A DNA stretch of 64,000 nt from Planctomycetota bacterium (lineage in GTDB: Bacteria > Planctomycetota > JAJSAM01), in assembly GCA_024274785.1 (NCBI GenBank), contig JAJSAM010000050.1:1-64000 (forward strand), written 5' to 3'. Within the stretch, counting starts at the first letter, position 1. Each line of letters starts with the position of its first letter. Made by a program: the position numbers and the translations under genes. Of the stretch, positions 48,238 to 56,198 are shown one piece after another. The notes under the pieces were generated by a model that was given only the letters and a program-made list of their open reading frames with translations, did no database searches and had not been told where the DNA came from.

Positions 48238-49377
48238 TCAGTATCGCCTGACGAGCTTCGCCCCCGGATAGTAGTGGCCAAGGATGTCGGAGGCAGCCGC
48301 TCCCTGCAAAGCCATACCCCTGGCACCCATCTGGCAGAGACCGACGCCATGACCGAAACCACCTCCTTCAAATCGGATTTCCGAACCGGAAATCTTGATG
48401 CTCAGGATCAGCGTGGAGCGCAGCAGCGCCGGGCCGAGCGCCATGCGAACTTCCGCCGCGGACCTCTCGACCGTACGGTCACCGGTCAGCACGAAGGTCC
48501 TGGCTCGACCTCCGCGATCCGTTTTTCCTATCGAGATATCGCGCAGCTTTCCGGCCATTCCAAGCGCTTTCCCGGCCTGGGAAAGGGAGATCGGGACGCT
48601 CCACCGAAAAGTCCGGCTTCCTTCACAATATCTGCACGGTACGCCCGGAAGCGACAGGATGGGCGCCCCGCCGAACACGTCGTGGGCCGCGGCGGTGTGC
48701 CCCCCGCAGGTGGAATGAAAGTACGCGGGCAGGGGCTTCCCGGCGCTCTTCAGAATCATGCCGCGCGTGCCGGCGACCGCTTCGAAGAGGGGGCCCGCGG
48801 CTACCAGGGGAGTGCCGCGATAGACCTGGTCGGACTGGTCGTCGGCCACGTCGAAGGACCGGGTGGGCCCCCTGATCGAGGTCTTGTGGAGGGCGTAGGT
48901 GCGTGCGGCGATGGCCTGGGCCCGGAGCGCGGCGGGCGGAAAGGACGCTCCGAGTTCGGCTTCGAGCACACCGGGGAGGTAGGACTCGAGGTCGGTCTCG
49001 ACCATCAGGTCGACGCCGAGCTGGCCAGGCTCCATGCGGAGTGTTCCGCGGTAGGGCCGACCGCCGAGACGGAACCTCCGGTTCTCAGGAATGAGCCGTC
49101 GCGCTTCGGAGATACTCGCCCCGGCCGTGCGCAGGTCACGGTTGAGCGAGGTGCCGGAATCGATGAGCTTTCCCGTCGGAAGGGAGACCAGCCGGTAGGG
49201 GCCGTCCACCTCGATGCGGTTTGTGCGATTCCCGATGAGTGAGCGGAGACGCACGCGGATCGGGGGGGCCGGGGTCGCGGTGGCGGGTCGTGCTGGGACC
49301 GATGGCGTCCGGGCGGGAGAAGACGATCCGGAGCAGCAGGCAAAGAGCCCGGGGAGCAGCGCGAGTACCGGGAGCAT
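48238..49377 (-). CDS. SpoIID/LytB-domain lipoprotein
   Basis: A 379-residue protein with a lipoprotein-like signal (LPVLALLPGLFAC) and a SpoIID domain (about 100-375). Family segments are DLESYLPGVLEAELGASFPP, ALRAQAIAARTYAL, FHSTCGGHTA, CRYC and FEGGGFGHGVGLCQMGARG. SpoIID proteins are peptidoglycan glycan-strand lytic transglycosylases; in non-sporulating bacteria the domain is called LytB and modifies amidases. It starts 14 bases after ruvB, in the same orientation. Confidence 0.9.
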   Translation of the reverse strand: MLPVLALLPGLFACCSGSSSPARTPSVPARPATATPAPPIRVRLRSLIGNRTNRIEVDGPYRLVSLPTGKLIDSGTSLNRDLRTAGASISEARRLIPENRRFRLGGRPYRGTLRMEPGQLGVDLMVETDLESYLPGVLEAELGASFPPAALRAQAIAARTYALHKTSIRGPTRSFDVADDQSDQVYRGTPLVAAGPLFEAVAGTRGMILKSAGKPLPAYFHSTCGGHTAAAHDVFGGAPILSLPGVPCRYCEGSRTFRWSVPISLSQAGKALGMAGKLRDISIGKTDRGGRARTFVLTGDRTVERSAAEVRMALGPALLRSTLILSIKISGSEIRFEGGGFGHGVGLCQMGARGMALQGAAASDILGHYYPGAKLVRRY

Positions 49378-49391
49378 GCGCCTGGTCAGGA

Positions 49392-50399
49392 TCAGAACAG
49401 CCCTCCGGTTTCACCGTCCGGAATGACTTCTTCGGCAAGGGGAGTCGGGGTTCGTCCACGGGGGGTCTTCAGGATGAAACCCCGCTGGATGAGATAGGGC
49501 TCGTAGACATCCTCGATCGTCTGCTGCTCTTCGCCCACGGAGACGGCGATGGTCTTGAGCCCGACCGGGATGCCGCCGGCCCGGAGCAGGGTGGCCAGGA
49601 TCTTGCGGTCGACGGGGGAGAGCCCGTGGGCGTCGATCCCGAGCCTCTCGAGGCCGTTCTCGGCGACGCTCATCGTGATCCGGTTGTCCGCTTCGACCTG
49701 AGCGAAGTCCCGCAGGCGCTTCAGGAACCGGTTCGCCACCCGGGGGGTGCCGCGGGCCTGCCGGGCCACCAGGTCGGATGCCTCTTCGGCGATGGGCACG
49801 GCGAGGCGCACCGCGGACTGCAGGATGATCCGGGTCAGGTCCGCGGGAGGATAGAGTTCGAGTTTCTCGTTGACCCCGAAGCGTGCCCGGAGCGGTCCGG
49901 AGATCTGGCCCTCACGGGTGGTCGCCCCGATGAGCGTGAAGCGCCGGAGGTCGATACGGATGGATCGGGCGGCGGGGCCCTGGTCGAGCACGATGTCGAG
50001 CGAGAAGTCCTCCATGGCCGAGTAGAGGTATTCCTCCACGACGATCGGCAGGCGGTGGATCTCGTCGATGAACAGGATGTCGCCGGTGTTCAGGTTGGTG
50101 AGGATTCCGGCGAGGTCCTTCGGGCGGGCGAGCGCCGGGCCGGACGTGGTGTGGATCTCGGTCCCCATCTCGCGCGCGATGAGGTAGGAGAGGGTCGTCT
50201 TGCCGAGCCCCGGCAGACCGGAAAACAGCAGGTGGTCGAGAGGCTCGCCCCGTTCCCGGGCGGCCTGGATGTATACCTTCAGGTTGTCGATCAGGCGGCT
50301 CTGGCCCACGAAGTCCAGGAACGACTGGGGCCGAAGCGCCAGGTCGAGTCCACGGTCCTCCGGAAGGCCGTCGGCGGCAAAAACAGGGTCGGTGTCCAC
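49392..50399 (-). CDS. ruvB: Holliday junction branch migration helicase RuvB
   Basis: AAA+ motor of the RuvAB complex that drives branch migration in recombination. It has LRPQSFLDFVGQ, Walker A GLPGLGKTTL, Walker B ILFIDEIHRL, LIGATTREGQISGPLRARFG with the arginine finger, RGTPRVANRFLKRLRDFA, and the winged-helix end QRGFILKTPRGR. The GTG at 50399 is chosen because GGAGAG sits 5 bases upstream; a GTG at 50423 is less likely. ruvA and ruvC are not adjacent. Confidence 0.96.
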   Translation of the reverse strand: MDTDPVFAADGLPEDRGLDLALRPQSFLDFVGQSRLIDNLKVYIQAARERGEPLDHLLFSGLPGLGKTTLSYLIAREMGTEIHTTSGPALARPKDLAGILTNLNTGDILFIDEIHRLPIVVEEYLYSAMEDFSLDIVLDQGPAARSIRIDLRRFTLIGATTREGQISGPLRARFGVNEKLELYPPADLTRIILQSAVRLAVPIAEEASDLVARQARGTPRVANRFLKRLRDFAQVEADNRITMSVAENGLERLGIDAHGLSPVDRKILATLLRAGGIPVGLKTIAVSVGEEQQTIEDVYEPYLIQRGFILKTPRGRTPTPLAEEVIPDGETGGLF

Positions 50400-50577
50400 G
50401 AGAACTCTCCGCAAGTGCGGCACACATGGGTAGCAGCGATGCGACAGGGTAACAACAGTCTAACAAGAAGCATCGCCTGCGAATACCCGAATCCCACCGC
50501 CCCGCACACCAGCGTGAAAGGAAAACACGCCCCCAATACCGTGCGGCCTGGCGAGAAATGCAGGCTAGACTCTGCGC

Positions 50578-51321
50578 GTGGCCGACGAACAGGACACCAT
50601 CAGGGATTCTCGTCGCATCCGGCGGATGTTCAGCGGGATCGCGGGAAGCTACGACCTCCTGAACCACCTCCTCTCGATGAACCAGGACAAGCGGTGGCGG
50701 CGGAAGGCGTGTGCCCTCGCGGCCGGAGAGGGACCGGTGCTGGACGTCTGCGCCGGTACGGGCGACATGGCCTTCCAGTGGCAGGAGAGTGGAGCCGCCG
50801 AGCCGGTGACCGCGACCGATTTCTGCCATGAGATGCTCGTGCTCGGCGAGGAGAAGAGCGCGCGTCAGGAGCTTTCGAAGCGGGTGCGGTTTCTGGCGGC
50901 CGACACACTGGCCCTGCCGTTTTCGGATGACCGCTTCGGCGTGGTGTCCGTGGCCTTCGGCATCCGGAACGTATCCGACCTCCGGGGCGGGATCCGGGAA
51001 ATGGTCCGCGTCGCTCGCCCCGGCGGGCGGGTGATCATCCTTGAATTCACCATGCCGGGCCATCCGATCTTCAAGTCCATCTACCTCTTCTATTTCCTGT
51101 TCGTGCTTCCTCTGGTCGGGAACCTCGTCTCCGGCACGGAGGAGAGCGCCTACAACTATCTGCCGCGATCGGTCCTCAACTTTCCGAACCAGGCCCGCCT
51201 GCTCGAGATCATGAGGGAAGAGGGCCTCTCCGAGGTGACCGGCACCAACCTGTCGCTCGGGATCGTGAACGTCCTCTCCGGCCGGAAGACTCTCCGATTG
51301 GAGGACGGGGGCGGGCCGTGA
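50578..51321 (+). CDS. ubiE: Demethylmenaquinone/2-polyprenylbenzoquinol methyltransferase
   Basis: SAM-dependent C-methyltransferase of 247 residues, the last step of menaquinone (MenG) or a middle step of ubiquinone synthesis. Family segments are RRMFSGIAGSYDLLNHLLSM, DVCAGTGDMAF (SAM binding), AFGIRNVSDLRGGIREM and NYLPRSVLNFPNQ. GTG start. First gene of an eleven-gene co-directional run to 60095, in which each gap is 23 bases or less. ubiX and ubiA/mqnP nearby support a quinone pathway, probably menaquinone. Confidence 0.94.
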   Translation: MADEQDTIRDSRRIRRMFSGIAGSYDLLNHLLSMNQDKRWRRKACALAAGEGPVLDVCAGTGDMAFQWQESGAAEPVTATDFCHEMLVLGEEKSARQELSKRVRFLAADTLALPFSDDRFGVVSVAFGIRNVSDLRGGIREMVRVARPGGRVIILEFTMPGHPIFKSIYLFYFLFVLPLVGNLVSGTEESAYNYLPRSVLNFPNQARLLEIMREEGLSEVTGTNLSLGIVNVLSGRKTLRLEDGGGP

Positions 51322-52037
51322 GCGGCCGTGCTTCGAAGTACGTTCGCGAGTCCCGTGCGCTCTCCGTCAGCCTGGTGCTGGTCCTGCCGCTCCTGCTCAC
51401 CTATGAGGTGGGGATCCTCCTCTTCAGGAGTCCGGTGGAGAACCTGGCCGGATTGTTCGTGAAGCGTGTGATCGCGGTCTTCGGAGACCAGGTGTTGCTG
51501 GTGCTGACCGGACTCGTGGCCGCGGCGTTCGTGGTGGCGCTCCTCGCCAAGCAGCGGAGACCGGAAAGAGAGTTCCGGCTCTACGGGGTGATGCTCCTCG
51601 AGTCGGTGTGCTGGGCCGTGCTCCTCGGACCCGTCGTTGCGGCCATCGGTTCCCGGGTGCTCTCTCTGGGGGCGGTCGGGGACCTGGATCAACCCGCTCT
51701 CCGGGTGATCCTCCTGATGGGTGCGGGCGCCTGGGAGGAGTTGGTGTTCCGGTTCGGAATGCTGGGCGGCTTCCTCTGGCTCACGACCGGCCCGATGAGA
51801 GGCAATCGCGCGCTGATGACGCTGGCCGGGGTGGTACTTTCGAGTCTGGTCTTCGCCATCTTTCACCACATCGGCGAACTCGGGGAACCGCTCACGGCGG
51901 AGGCCGTGCTGTTTCGCACCCTGGCCGGCGTGGCGCTCTGTACGCTCTATCTTTCGCGGGGGCTTGGGATAGCGGTGTATACCCATGCGTTCTACAACGT
52001 CGGCCTCTTCCTGGCCGGCAAGCTGGGGGACGGTTGA
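51318..52037 (+). CDS. CPBP-family intramembrane glutamic protease
   Basis: A 239-residue polytopic membrane protein with about six to seven hydrophobic helices. The CPBP/Abi catalytic motifs are present: EELVFRFGML (motif 1, EExxxR), FAIFHHIGE (motif 2, FxxxH) and YTHAFYNVG (motif 3, HxxxN). Family members cleave prenylated or membrane proteins within the bilayer. The GTG overlaps the ubiE stop and the stop overlaps the ubiX ATG. The substrate is unknown. Confidence 0.88.
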   Translation: MSGRASKYVRESRALSVSLVLVLPLLLTYEVGILLFRSPVENLAGLFVKRVIAVFGDQVLLVLTGLVAAAFVVALLAKQRRPEREFRLYGVMLLESVCWAVLLGPVVAAIGSRVLSLGAVGDLDQPALRVILLMGAGAWEELVFRFGMLGGFLWLTTGPMRGNRALMTLAGVVLSSLVFAIFHHIGELGEPLTAEAVLFRTLAGVALCTLYLSRGLGIAVYTHAFYNVGLFLAGKLGDG

Positions 52038-52627
52038 TGAAACGCGTGTTCGTGGGGATGACCGGAGCGAGTGGGGCCCGGTACACTCTGGCCCTGGTGC
52101 CGGTGCTGGTCGGCGCCGGCATCGAAGTTGCCTTCTCCATGAGCGATTCGGCGGCGAAAGTGCTCCGGCTGGAGGAGGAGATCGTGGTCGATGCCGGCGA
52201 GCCGGACCTCGAGGCGCTCTTCGGAAAAGCTGCGGCCGGCGTGCAGTTTTTTCCGCAGGACATGGTCGAGGCGCCCGTTTCCTCGGGGTCTTTCGCGGTG
52301 GATGCCTCGATCCTCTGTCCCTTGAGCATGGGGACGCTTGGTTCGATCGCCGCCGGCACCTCCGCGAACCTCATCGAGCGCGCAGCCGACGTGATGCTGA
52401 AGGAGGGCCGCCCCCTGGTGCTCGTCCCCCGGGAGACCCCGCTTTCACTCATCCACCTCGAGAACATGGTCCGCGTGGCCCGGGCCGGCGCGGTGGTCCT
52501 GCCCGCGGCGCCGGCGTTCTATCATCATCCGACCTCGATCGATGATCTCGTCCGGCACATCGTGACCAAGATCACCGATCGCCTGGGGATCCGGCTCGAC
52601 CTCATCCAGAGGTGGGGGGAGCGGTGA
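52037..52627 (+). CDS. ubiX: Flavin prenyltransferase UbiX
   Basis: A 196-residue enzyme that makes prenylated FMN, the cofactor of UbiD-type decarboxylases. It has VGMTGASGARYTLAL (FMN phosphate site), CPLSMGTLGSIAAGTSANLI, RPLVLVPRETPLSLIHLENM and PAFYHHPTSIDDLV. The ATG overlaps the CPBP stop by one base and the stop overlaps the ubiA start, showing tight coupling. A ubiD homologue is not in the window. Confidence 0.96.
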   Translation: MKRVFVGMTGASGARYTLALVPVLVGAGIEVAFSMSDSAAKVLRLEEEIVVDAGEPDLEALFGKAAAGVQFFPQDMVEAPVSSGSFAVDASILCPLSMGTLGSIAAGTSANLIERAADVMLKEGRPLVLVPRETPLSLIHLENMVRVARAGAVVLPAAPAFYHHPTSIDDLVRHIVTKITDRLGIRLDLIQRWGER

Positions 52628-53493
52628 TGGGTATCTTCGCCCGGGTGGCGACCTACGGGCGCCTGGTCCGGTTCTCCCATACGATCTTCGCGCTGCCCTT
52701 CGCGGTGATGGGGGCGGTGCTCGGCACGGGGGGGCTTCCGGACCCTGCGACCTGCTTTTTCATCCTGATGGCCATGGTCGGCGCGCGCTCCATGGCAATG
52801 GCCATGAACCGTCTGGCCGACCACGCCATCGATGCCGACAACCCCCGCACGAAGGGCCGGGAATTGCCCGCGGGCCTCGTCTCCCGCGCGGAGGTGTGTG
52901 GCTTTCTGATCGTTTCGCTCGGAGTTTTCGTGGCTGCCTGCGCACTGCTGAATCCCCTGACGCTGAAACTGTCTCCGATCGTCATCTTCGTCCTGCTCTC
53001 GTATCCGTTCGCGAAACGATTCACCTCCCTCTGCCACCTCTGGCTCGGCGCCGCGCTCGGCCTGAGTCCGATCGGGGCTTTCGTGGCGGTGCGGGGGACG
53101 TTCGGGCCGGATGCGCTGGCGCCGTGGCTCCTGGGAGGTGCGGTCGTGTTCTGGACCGCTGGCTTCGACGTGATTTACGCCCTGCTCGACGTGGAATTCG
53201 ACAAATCGAAGAATCTGTTCTCGCTTCCCGCCAGCCTCGGTCCGGGTGGCGCGCTCGCCGTGTCCGCGCTCTTCCACGTGATCACCGTTGGCATTCTCGT
53301 TGCGGTGGGGCTCATCGTTCCGCTCGGCGTCGCCTGGGTGGTGGGGGTGGTGCTGGTCGCGGCGATTCTTTTCTACGAGCACTGGATCGTTTCGCCGAAC
53401 GACCTCTCTCGTGTGAACATGGCGTTCTTCACCCTGAATGGTCTGGTGAGTCTGTTGCTCATGGCCGCCTTGCTCGTGGACCGACTTGGTTGA
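52627..53493 (+). CDS. ubiA: UbiA-family polyprenyltransferase (MqnP-type)
   Basis: Integral-membrane prenyltransferase of 288 residues with about eight helices. The first Asp-rich motif is NRLADHAIDADNPRTKGREL, the second YALLDVEFDKSKNLFSLP. This arrangement is characteristic of the 4-hydroxybenzoate-type enzymes linked to the futalosine menaquinone route (MqnP) and found beside ubiX. It attaches the polyprenyl tail to the aromatic ring. ATG overlaps the ubiX stop. Confidence 0.93.
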   Translation: MGIFARVATYGRLVRFSHTIFALPFAVMGAVLGTGGLPDPATCFFILMAMVGARSMAMAMNRLADHAIDADNPRTKGRELPAGLVSRAEVCGFLIVSLGVFVAACALLNPLTLKLSPIVIFVLLSYPFAKRFTSLCHLWLGAALGLSPIGAFVAVRGTFGPDALAPWLLGGAVVFWTAGFDVIYALLDVEFDKSKNLFSLPASLGPGGALAVSALFHVITVGILVAVGLIVPLGVAWVVGVVLVAAILFYEHWIVSPNDLSRVNMAFFTLNGLVSLLLMAALLVDRLG

Positions 53494-53516
53494 CCCCTCA
53501 CCGGGGCTCTGGGACA

Positions 53517-54323
53517 ATGCGCACCGGAGGCGCCTTGGAAACCCTGACGATCGACCGTGCCGCCGCCCTGCAGACGGACTTCATGGAGCGGGTGGCGAGC
53601 CGGATCGAAGCAGTGAGCGAGTTTCTGGATCCGATCACCGGCCGTACGTTTCGCGGCCATGCAGCGCGGGTGGAGGAGTTCCCCTTCGACTTTTCGTCGG
53701 AGTTCGAGCGGGTGCAACGAGCCACCGGGGTCTTCGACGAGGTGCTGCTCGAGCGGATCGGCCGGGGGGCCCGGGCGCTCTGGGAGATCCGGCCGGCGGG
53801 GATCCTCCGGTTCGGGACGCAGATGCTGGTCCTCGCCGCGGTGTTGCCGCCGTTTCGGGAATTGCTGCTCGGCCTGACGCCGTCGGAGCGCGATATCGAC
53901 GACCTGCCGGGTGTCCTTCCGGAACGCGTTGCGGAAGGCTCGACGCGGGTCGTGGCGCTCCTCAGCCCTTCGGGGTGGCGGTGCGGGGGCTCGGCGGATG
54001 CGGCGCTCGGGGCGGGCGGAGATGTGCTGGTGCGCTTCGAACCGGCGCCGGGAGGCGGCTATCGGCCGTTTCCATGCGACGGTAACTGGCCTCCCGCGTT
54101 CCTCGCTCTCGAAAGCGATGAGGAACTCGAGTCGCGCGTCACGGAACTGGTGGCGGTCCGGCGGGCCGACCTGGTCCTTCGGGGGCTCGCCGCGCGGCAG
54201 GTTTCCCGAGAGGCGGGAGTGCCGGTGGCGATCGTGCAAGCGGCGTTCGCCCGTGCGGCGGGCCGGGACGAGTTCTTGCGTGCTGTTGAAACTGGCGGAG
54301 ACCTCGTGCTGAGGAGGAGCTGA
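53517..54323 (+). CDS. Conserved-context protein of unknown function, directly upstream of the ESCRT-like genes
   Basis: A 268-residue soluble protein I do not recognise. The N-terminus is helical (RAAALQTDFMERVASRIEAV). A mixed middle (about 70-215) follows, with a Gly/Ala-rich beta-like segment. The C-terminus has an HTH-like stretch (LAARQVSREAGVPVAIVQAAF). No membrane helix or catalytic motif. It lies 23 bases after ubiA and 4 bases before the first ESCRT-like gene, so it is probably expressed with that system. The ATG at 53517 is used; a TTG at 53535 with GGAGG 4 bases upstream is an alternative. Confidence 0.7.
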   Translation: MRTGGALETLTIDRAAALQTDFMERVASRIEAVSEFLDPITGRTFRGHAARVEEFPFDFSSEFERVQRATGVFDEVLLERIGRGARALWEIRPAGILRFGTQMLVLAAVLPPFRELLLGLTPSERDIDDLPGVLPERVAEGSTRVVALLSPSGWRCGGSADAALGAGGDVLVRFEPAPGGGYRPFPCDGNWPPAFLALESDEELESRVTELVAVRRADLVLRGLAARQVSREAGVPVAIVQAAFARAAGRDEFLRAVETGGDLVLRRS

Positions 54324-54327
54324 GCCG

Positions 54328-54960
54328 GTGTCCATTCTGGAAAAGATCAAGAGGCTGTTCGGCGGTGCGGACATTCCCGGCGATGTGGCGGAGATCTACC
54401 GCCTCTCGAAGAGCGAGGCGGAGGCGCTGGATCGCCTGGAGTCGGAGCGGGGCCGATCCGACCGGCATCGCGAAGTGCTGATCGGCGACATCCGGGCGCT
54501 CACCGAGGAAGAGGAGCGAGAGGTGGAGTCCGGGCGCGATGAGGAGTCGCCGATCCGGAGGCGCATCATCGCCAGGAAGGTGGCGGAGATTCGAGGCCGG
54601 ATCGGCCAGTTGATGAACCGCGTGGATCTGCTCACTCGCCGTGTGGCCTTGTTCGATCAGCAGGCCTCCCTGCTCCGGGATCGGGCGGTGCTCGATGCGC
54701 CGTTGCCCGAACGCGAGGAGATCGAGCAGGCCGCCGAAGACGCCCTGGTGGCCCGGCGCGAGTTCGAGGAGCGCGCGGAACTCGCCGACCTCTACCGGGA
54801 TGTCAGTCGGATCGAAGGAAGCACCAGGGGTGAGCAGGATCTGCTTCGGGAAATCGAAGGTGGCGGCGAAGAGGAGCTCTCCTTCGACGACATGCTGCGG
54901 GAGGAAGAGAGCCGGGTGAAACCTGGAAACGGCCGTGAAGGCCTTACCGAAGGGGCGTGA
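54328..54960 (+). CDS. Small charged helical protein, candidate divergent ESCRT-III-like subunit A
   Basis: A 210-residue all-helical protein without membrane segment. It opens with a short amphipathic stretch (MSILEKIKRLFG), followed by a long charged helical hairpin (about 20-130) and an acidic C-terminal tail (EGGGEEELSFDDMLREEE). The segment SPIRRRIIARK (74-84) recurs as SPVRRRIMARK in the next protein, which shows that the two are paralogous. The overall plan, basic core then acidic tail, fits ESCRT-III proteins, and the gene belongs to a tight cluster with an Snf7-like protein and a Vps4-like ATPase. Assignment is inference; a plain coiled-coil protein is the alternative. GTG start. Confidence 0.7.
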   Translation: MSILEKIKRLFGGADIPGDVAEIYRLSKSEAEALDRLESERGRSDRHREVLIGDIRALTEEEEREVESGRDEESPIRRRIIARKVAEIRGRIGQLMNRVDLLTRRVALFDQQASLLRDRAVLDAPLPEREEIEQAAEDALVARREFEERAELADLYRDVSRIEGSTRGEQDLLREIEGGGEEELSFDDMLREEESRVKPGNGREGLTEGA

Positions 54961-54961
54961 C

Positions 54962-55573
54962 ATGGGCATCTTCGACTGGTTCAAGCGCGATCGAAAGGTC
55001 ACGGACTACACCCCGGAGGAAGTGAAACGGGAGGAGGGGCGGCTGCATATTCGTGAAACGCAGATGATCGCACGCCTCGAGAAGAACGAGGTGGAGCGGG
55101 AAGCGATCTTCCGTCGGGGCTTCGATGTGAAGTCTCCGGTTCGGCGGCGCATCATGGCGAGGAAGTTCGAGGAGAAGGAGCAGGAACTCCGGCGGATCGA
55201 GCGCGACCTGTCCCGGCACTTGAAGGAGACCATGGCCGTAGCTGGGATTCGCTACCGTCTGGAACGTCGTGCGGCGGGTGACAGCTCTCTTCTCCGGAAG
55301 ATGGGTGGCGCCGAGATCGAGCGTCTGGCGGATCTCTGTGCGGACGACGAAATCGACGAGGAGATGTTCACCGAGAAGCTGACGGACATCCTCGGTGTGC
55401 TGGCCGAACCGGAAGGCGACCCTCTCTCGGGCATGGGGACGGGAGCGCGCTCGGTGCTCGACGTCTGGGAGCGCATGGACGAGGGAGTGATCGACTCCGT
55501 CGAGGAAGGCTTCAGCGAAGCGCAGGAGCGGATGCAGGATGGACCGGCGGAAGAAGATTCGCCACCGGCGTGA
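54962..55573 (+). CDS. Small charged helical protein, candidate divergent ESCRT-III-like subunit B
   Basis: A 203-residue all-helical protein. The N-terminus MGIFDWFKRDRK matches the short hydrophobic-then-basic start of ESCRT-III subunits. The helical hairpin covers about 15-100, with SPVRRRIMARKFEEKEQELR (58-77) aligning to the hairpin turn and second helix of CHMP2-type proteins as I recall them. The second half is acidic (DLCADDEIDEEMFTEKLTDI, then EEGFSEAQERM near the end). It begins one base after the previous stop. A clear MIM motif was not found. Paralogue of the preceding gene. Confidence 0.72.
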   Translation: MGIFDWFKRDRKVTDYTPEEVKREEGRLHIRETQMIARLEKNEVEREAIFRRGFDVKSPVRRRIMARKFEEKEQELRRIERDLSRHLKETMAVAGIRYRLERRAAGDSSLLRKMGGAEIERLADLCADDEIDEEMFTEKLTDILGVLAEPEGDPLSGMGTGARSVLDVWERMDEGVIDSVEEGFSEAQERMQDGPAEEDSPPA

Positions 55574-55583
55574 AAGGAGCGGT

Positions 55584-56189
55584 ATGGGCCTCTTCAAATC
55601 GAAGGAAGAGAAGCGGATCGAATGGACCATCGAGGTCCGCAAGGGCCTGGCTCGCATCAAACGCCAGATCAAGAGCCTCGAGAAGAATGAGCGGGGCTAC
55701 ATCGAGAAAGCCAAGCTGGCGAAGGGCATGGGTGCGGACGATCAGTTCGACTTCCTGAAGAAGACGCTGAAGAAGACCGCGGTACAGCGGAGGATGCTCG
55801 AGCGCCAGCTCCTGAACCTCTCGACCGCAGCGCAGATCAAGGACCAGGTGGAAGCCAACGCCTCGTTCGCCAGGAGTATGAATGCGGTGTCGAAGGCGAT
55901 CAGCCAGCAGTTCGGTTCCGTGAACCTGACGAAGACCCAGGCCCAGTTCGAGAAGGCCATGGCCCAGGCCGAGAATATGGAGGAGCGGATCACCCTCTTC
56001 ATGGACATGTCGGCGGAATCGATGCTCGGGTACGAAGGCGACACGGACGAACTGGTTTCGGACAGCGAGATCGATCGGATGCTCACCGATGAGGCGGCGG
56101 GAGAGGAGAGCGCGGCGCAGGATGCGGAGATCGCCGAAGGTCTGGCCGCGGTGCGGGACGAGCTCGAGAAGAACGGGCAGAAGAAGTAG
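55584..56189 (+). CDS. ESCRT-III-like (Snf7/Vps24-type) protein
   Basis: A 201-residue protein with the layout of eukaryotic/archaeal ESCRT-III, whose polymers remodel membranes. It starts MGLFKSKEEKR, like CHMP3/Vps24 (MGLFGKTQEK). It has a basic hairpin (about 12-95), a hinge helix (ARSMNAVSKAI, 96-106), a helix matching the Vps2/Vps24 QFEKAMAQAENMEERITLF region (121-139), an acidic stretch with EIDRML (162-167, compare EIDRIL in CHMP3), and a terminal helix DAEIAEGLAAVR (180-191) with the D-xx-L-xx-R-L-xx-L-K spacing of an MIT-interacting motif. The next gene is a Vps4-like ATPase. It resembles these more than PspA/Vipp1. Comparison is from memory of family sequences. Confidence 0.82.
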   Translation: MGLFKSKEEKRIEWTIEVRKGLARIKRQIKSLEKNERGYIEKAKLAKGMGADDQFDFLKKTLKKTAVQRRMLERQLLNLSTAAQIKDQVEANASFARSMNAVSKAISQQFGSVNLTKTQAQFEKAMAQAENMEERITLFMDMSAESMLGYEGDTDELVSDSEIDRMLTDEAAGEESAAQDAEIAEGLAAVRDELEKNGQKK

Positions 56190-56198
56190 GGCGGCCCC

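Noticed and set aside
51608-52627. A long plus-strand frame that runs through the CPBP gene into ubiX
   Set aside because: Only the part from 52037 encodes UbiX; the upstream part is an out-of-frame reading of the CPBP gene.
54328-56189. Assignment of the three helical proteins to the PspA/Vipp1 family
   Set aside because: The third protein has a shorter length, a Vps24-like start, an EIDRML acidic segment, a MIM1-like end and a Vps4-like neighbour, none of which is typical of PspA/Vipp1. The two divergent ones remain less certain.
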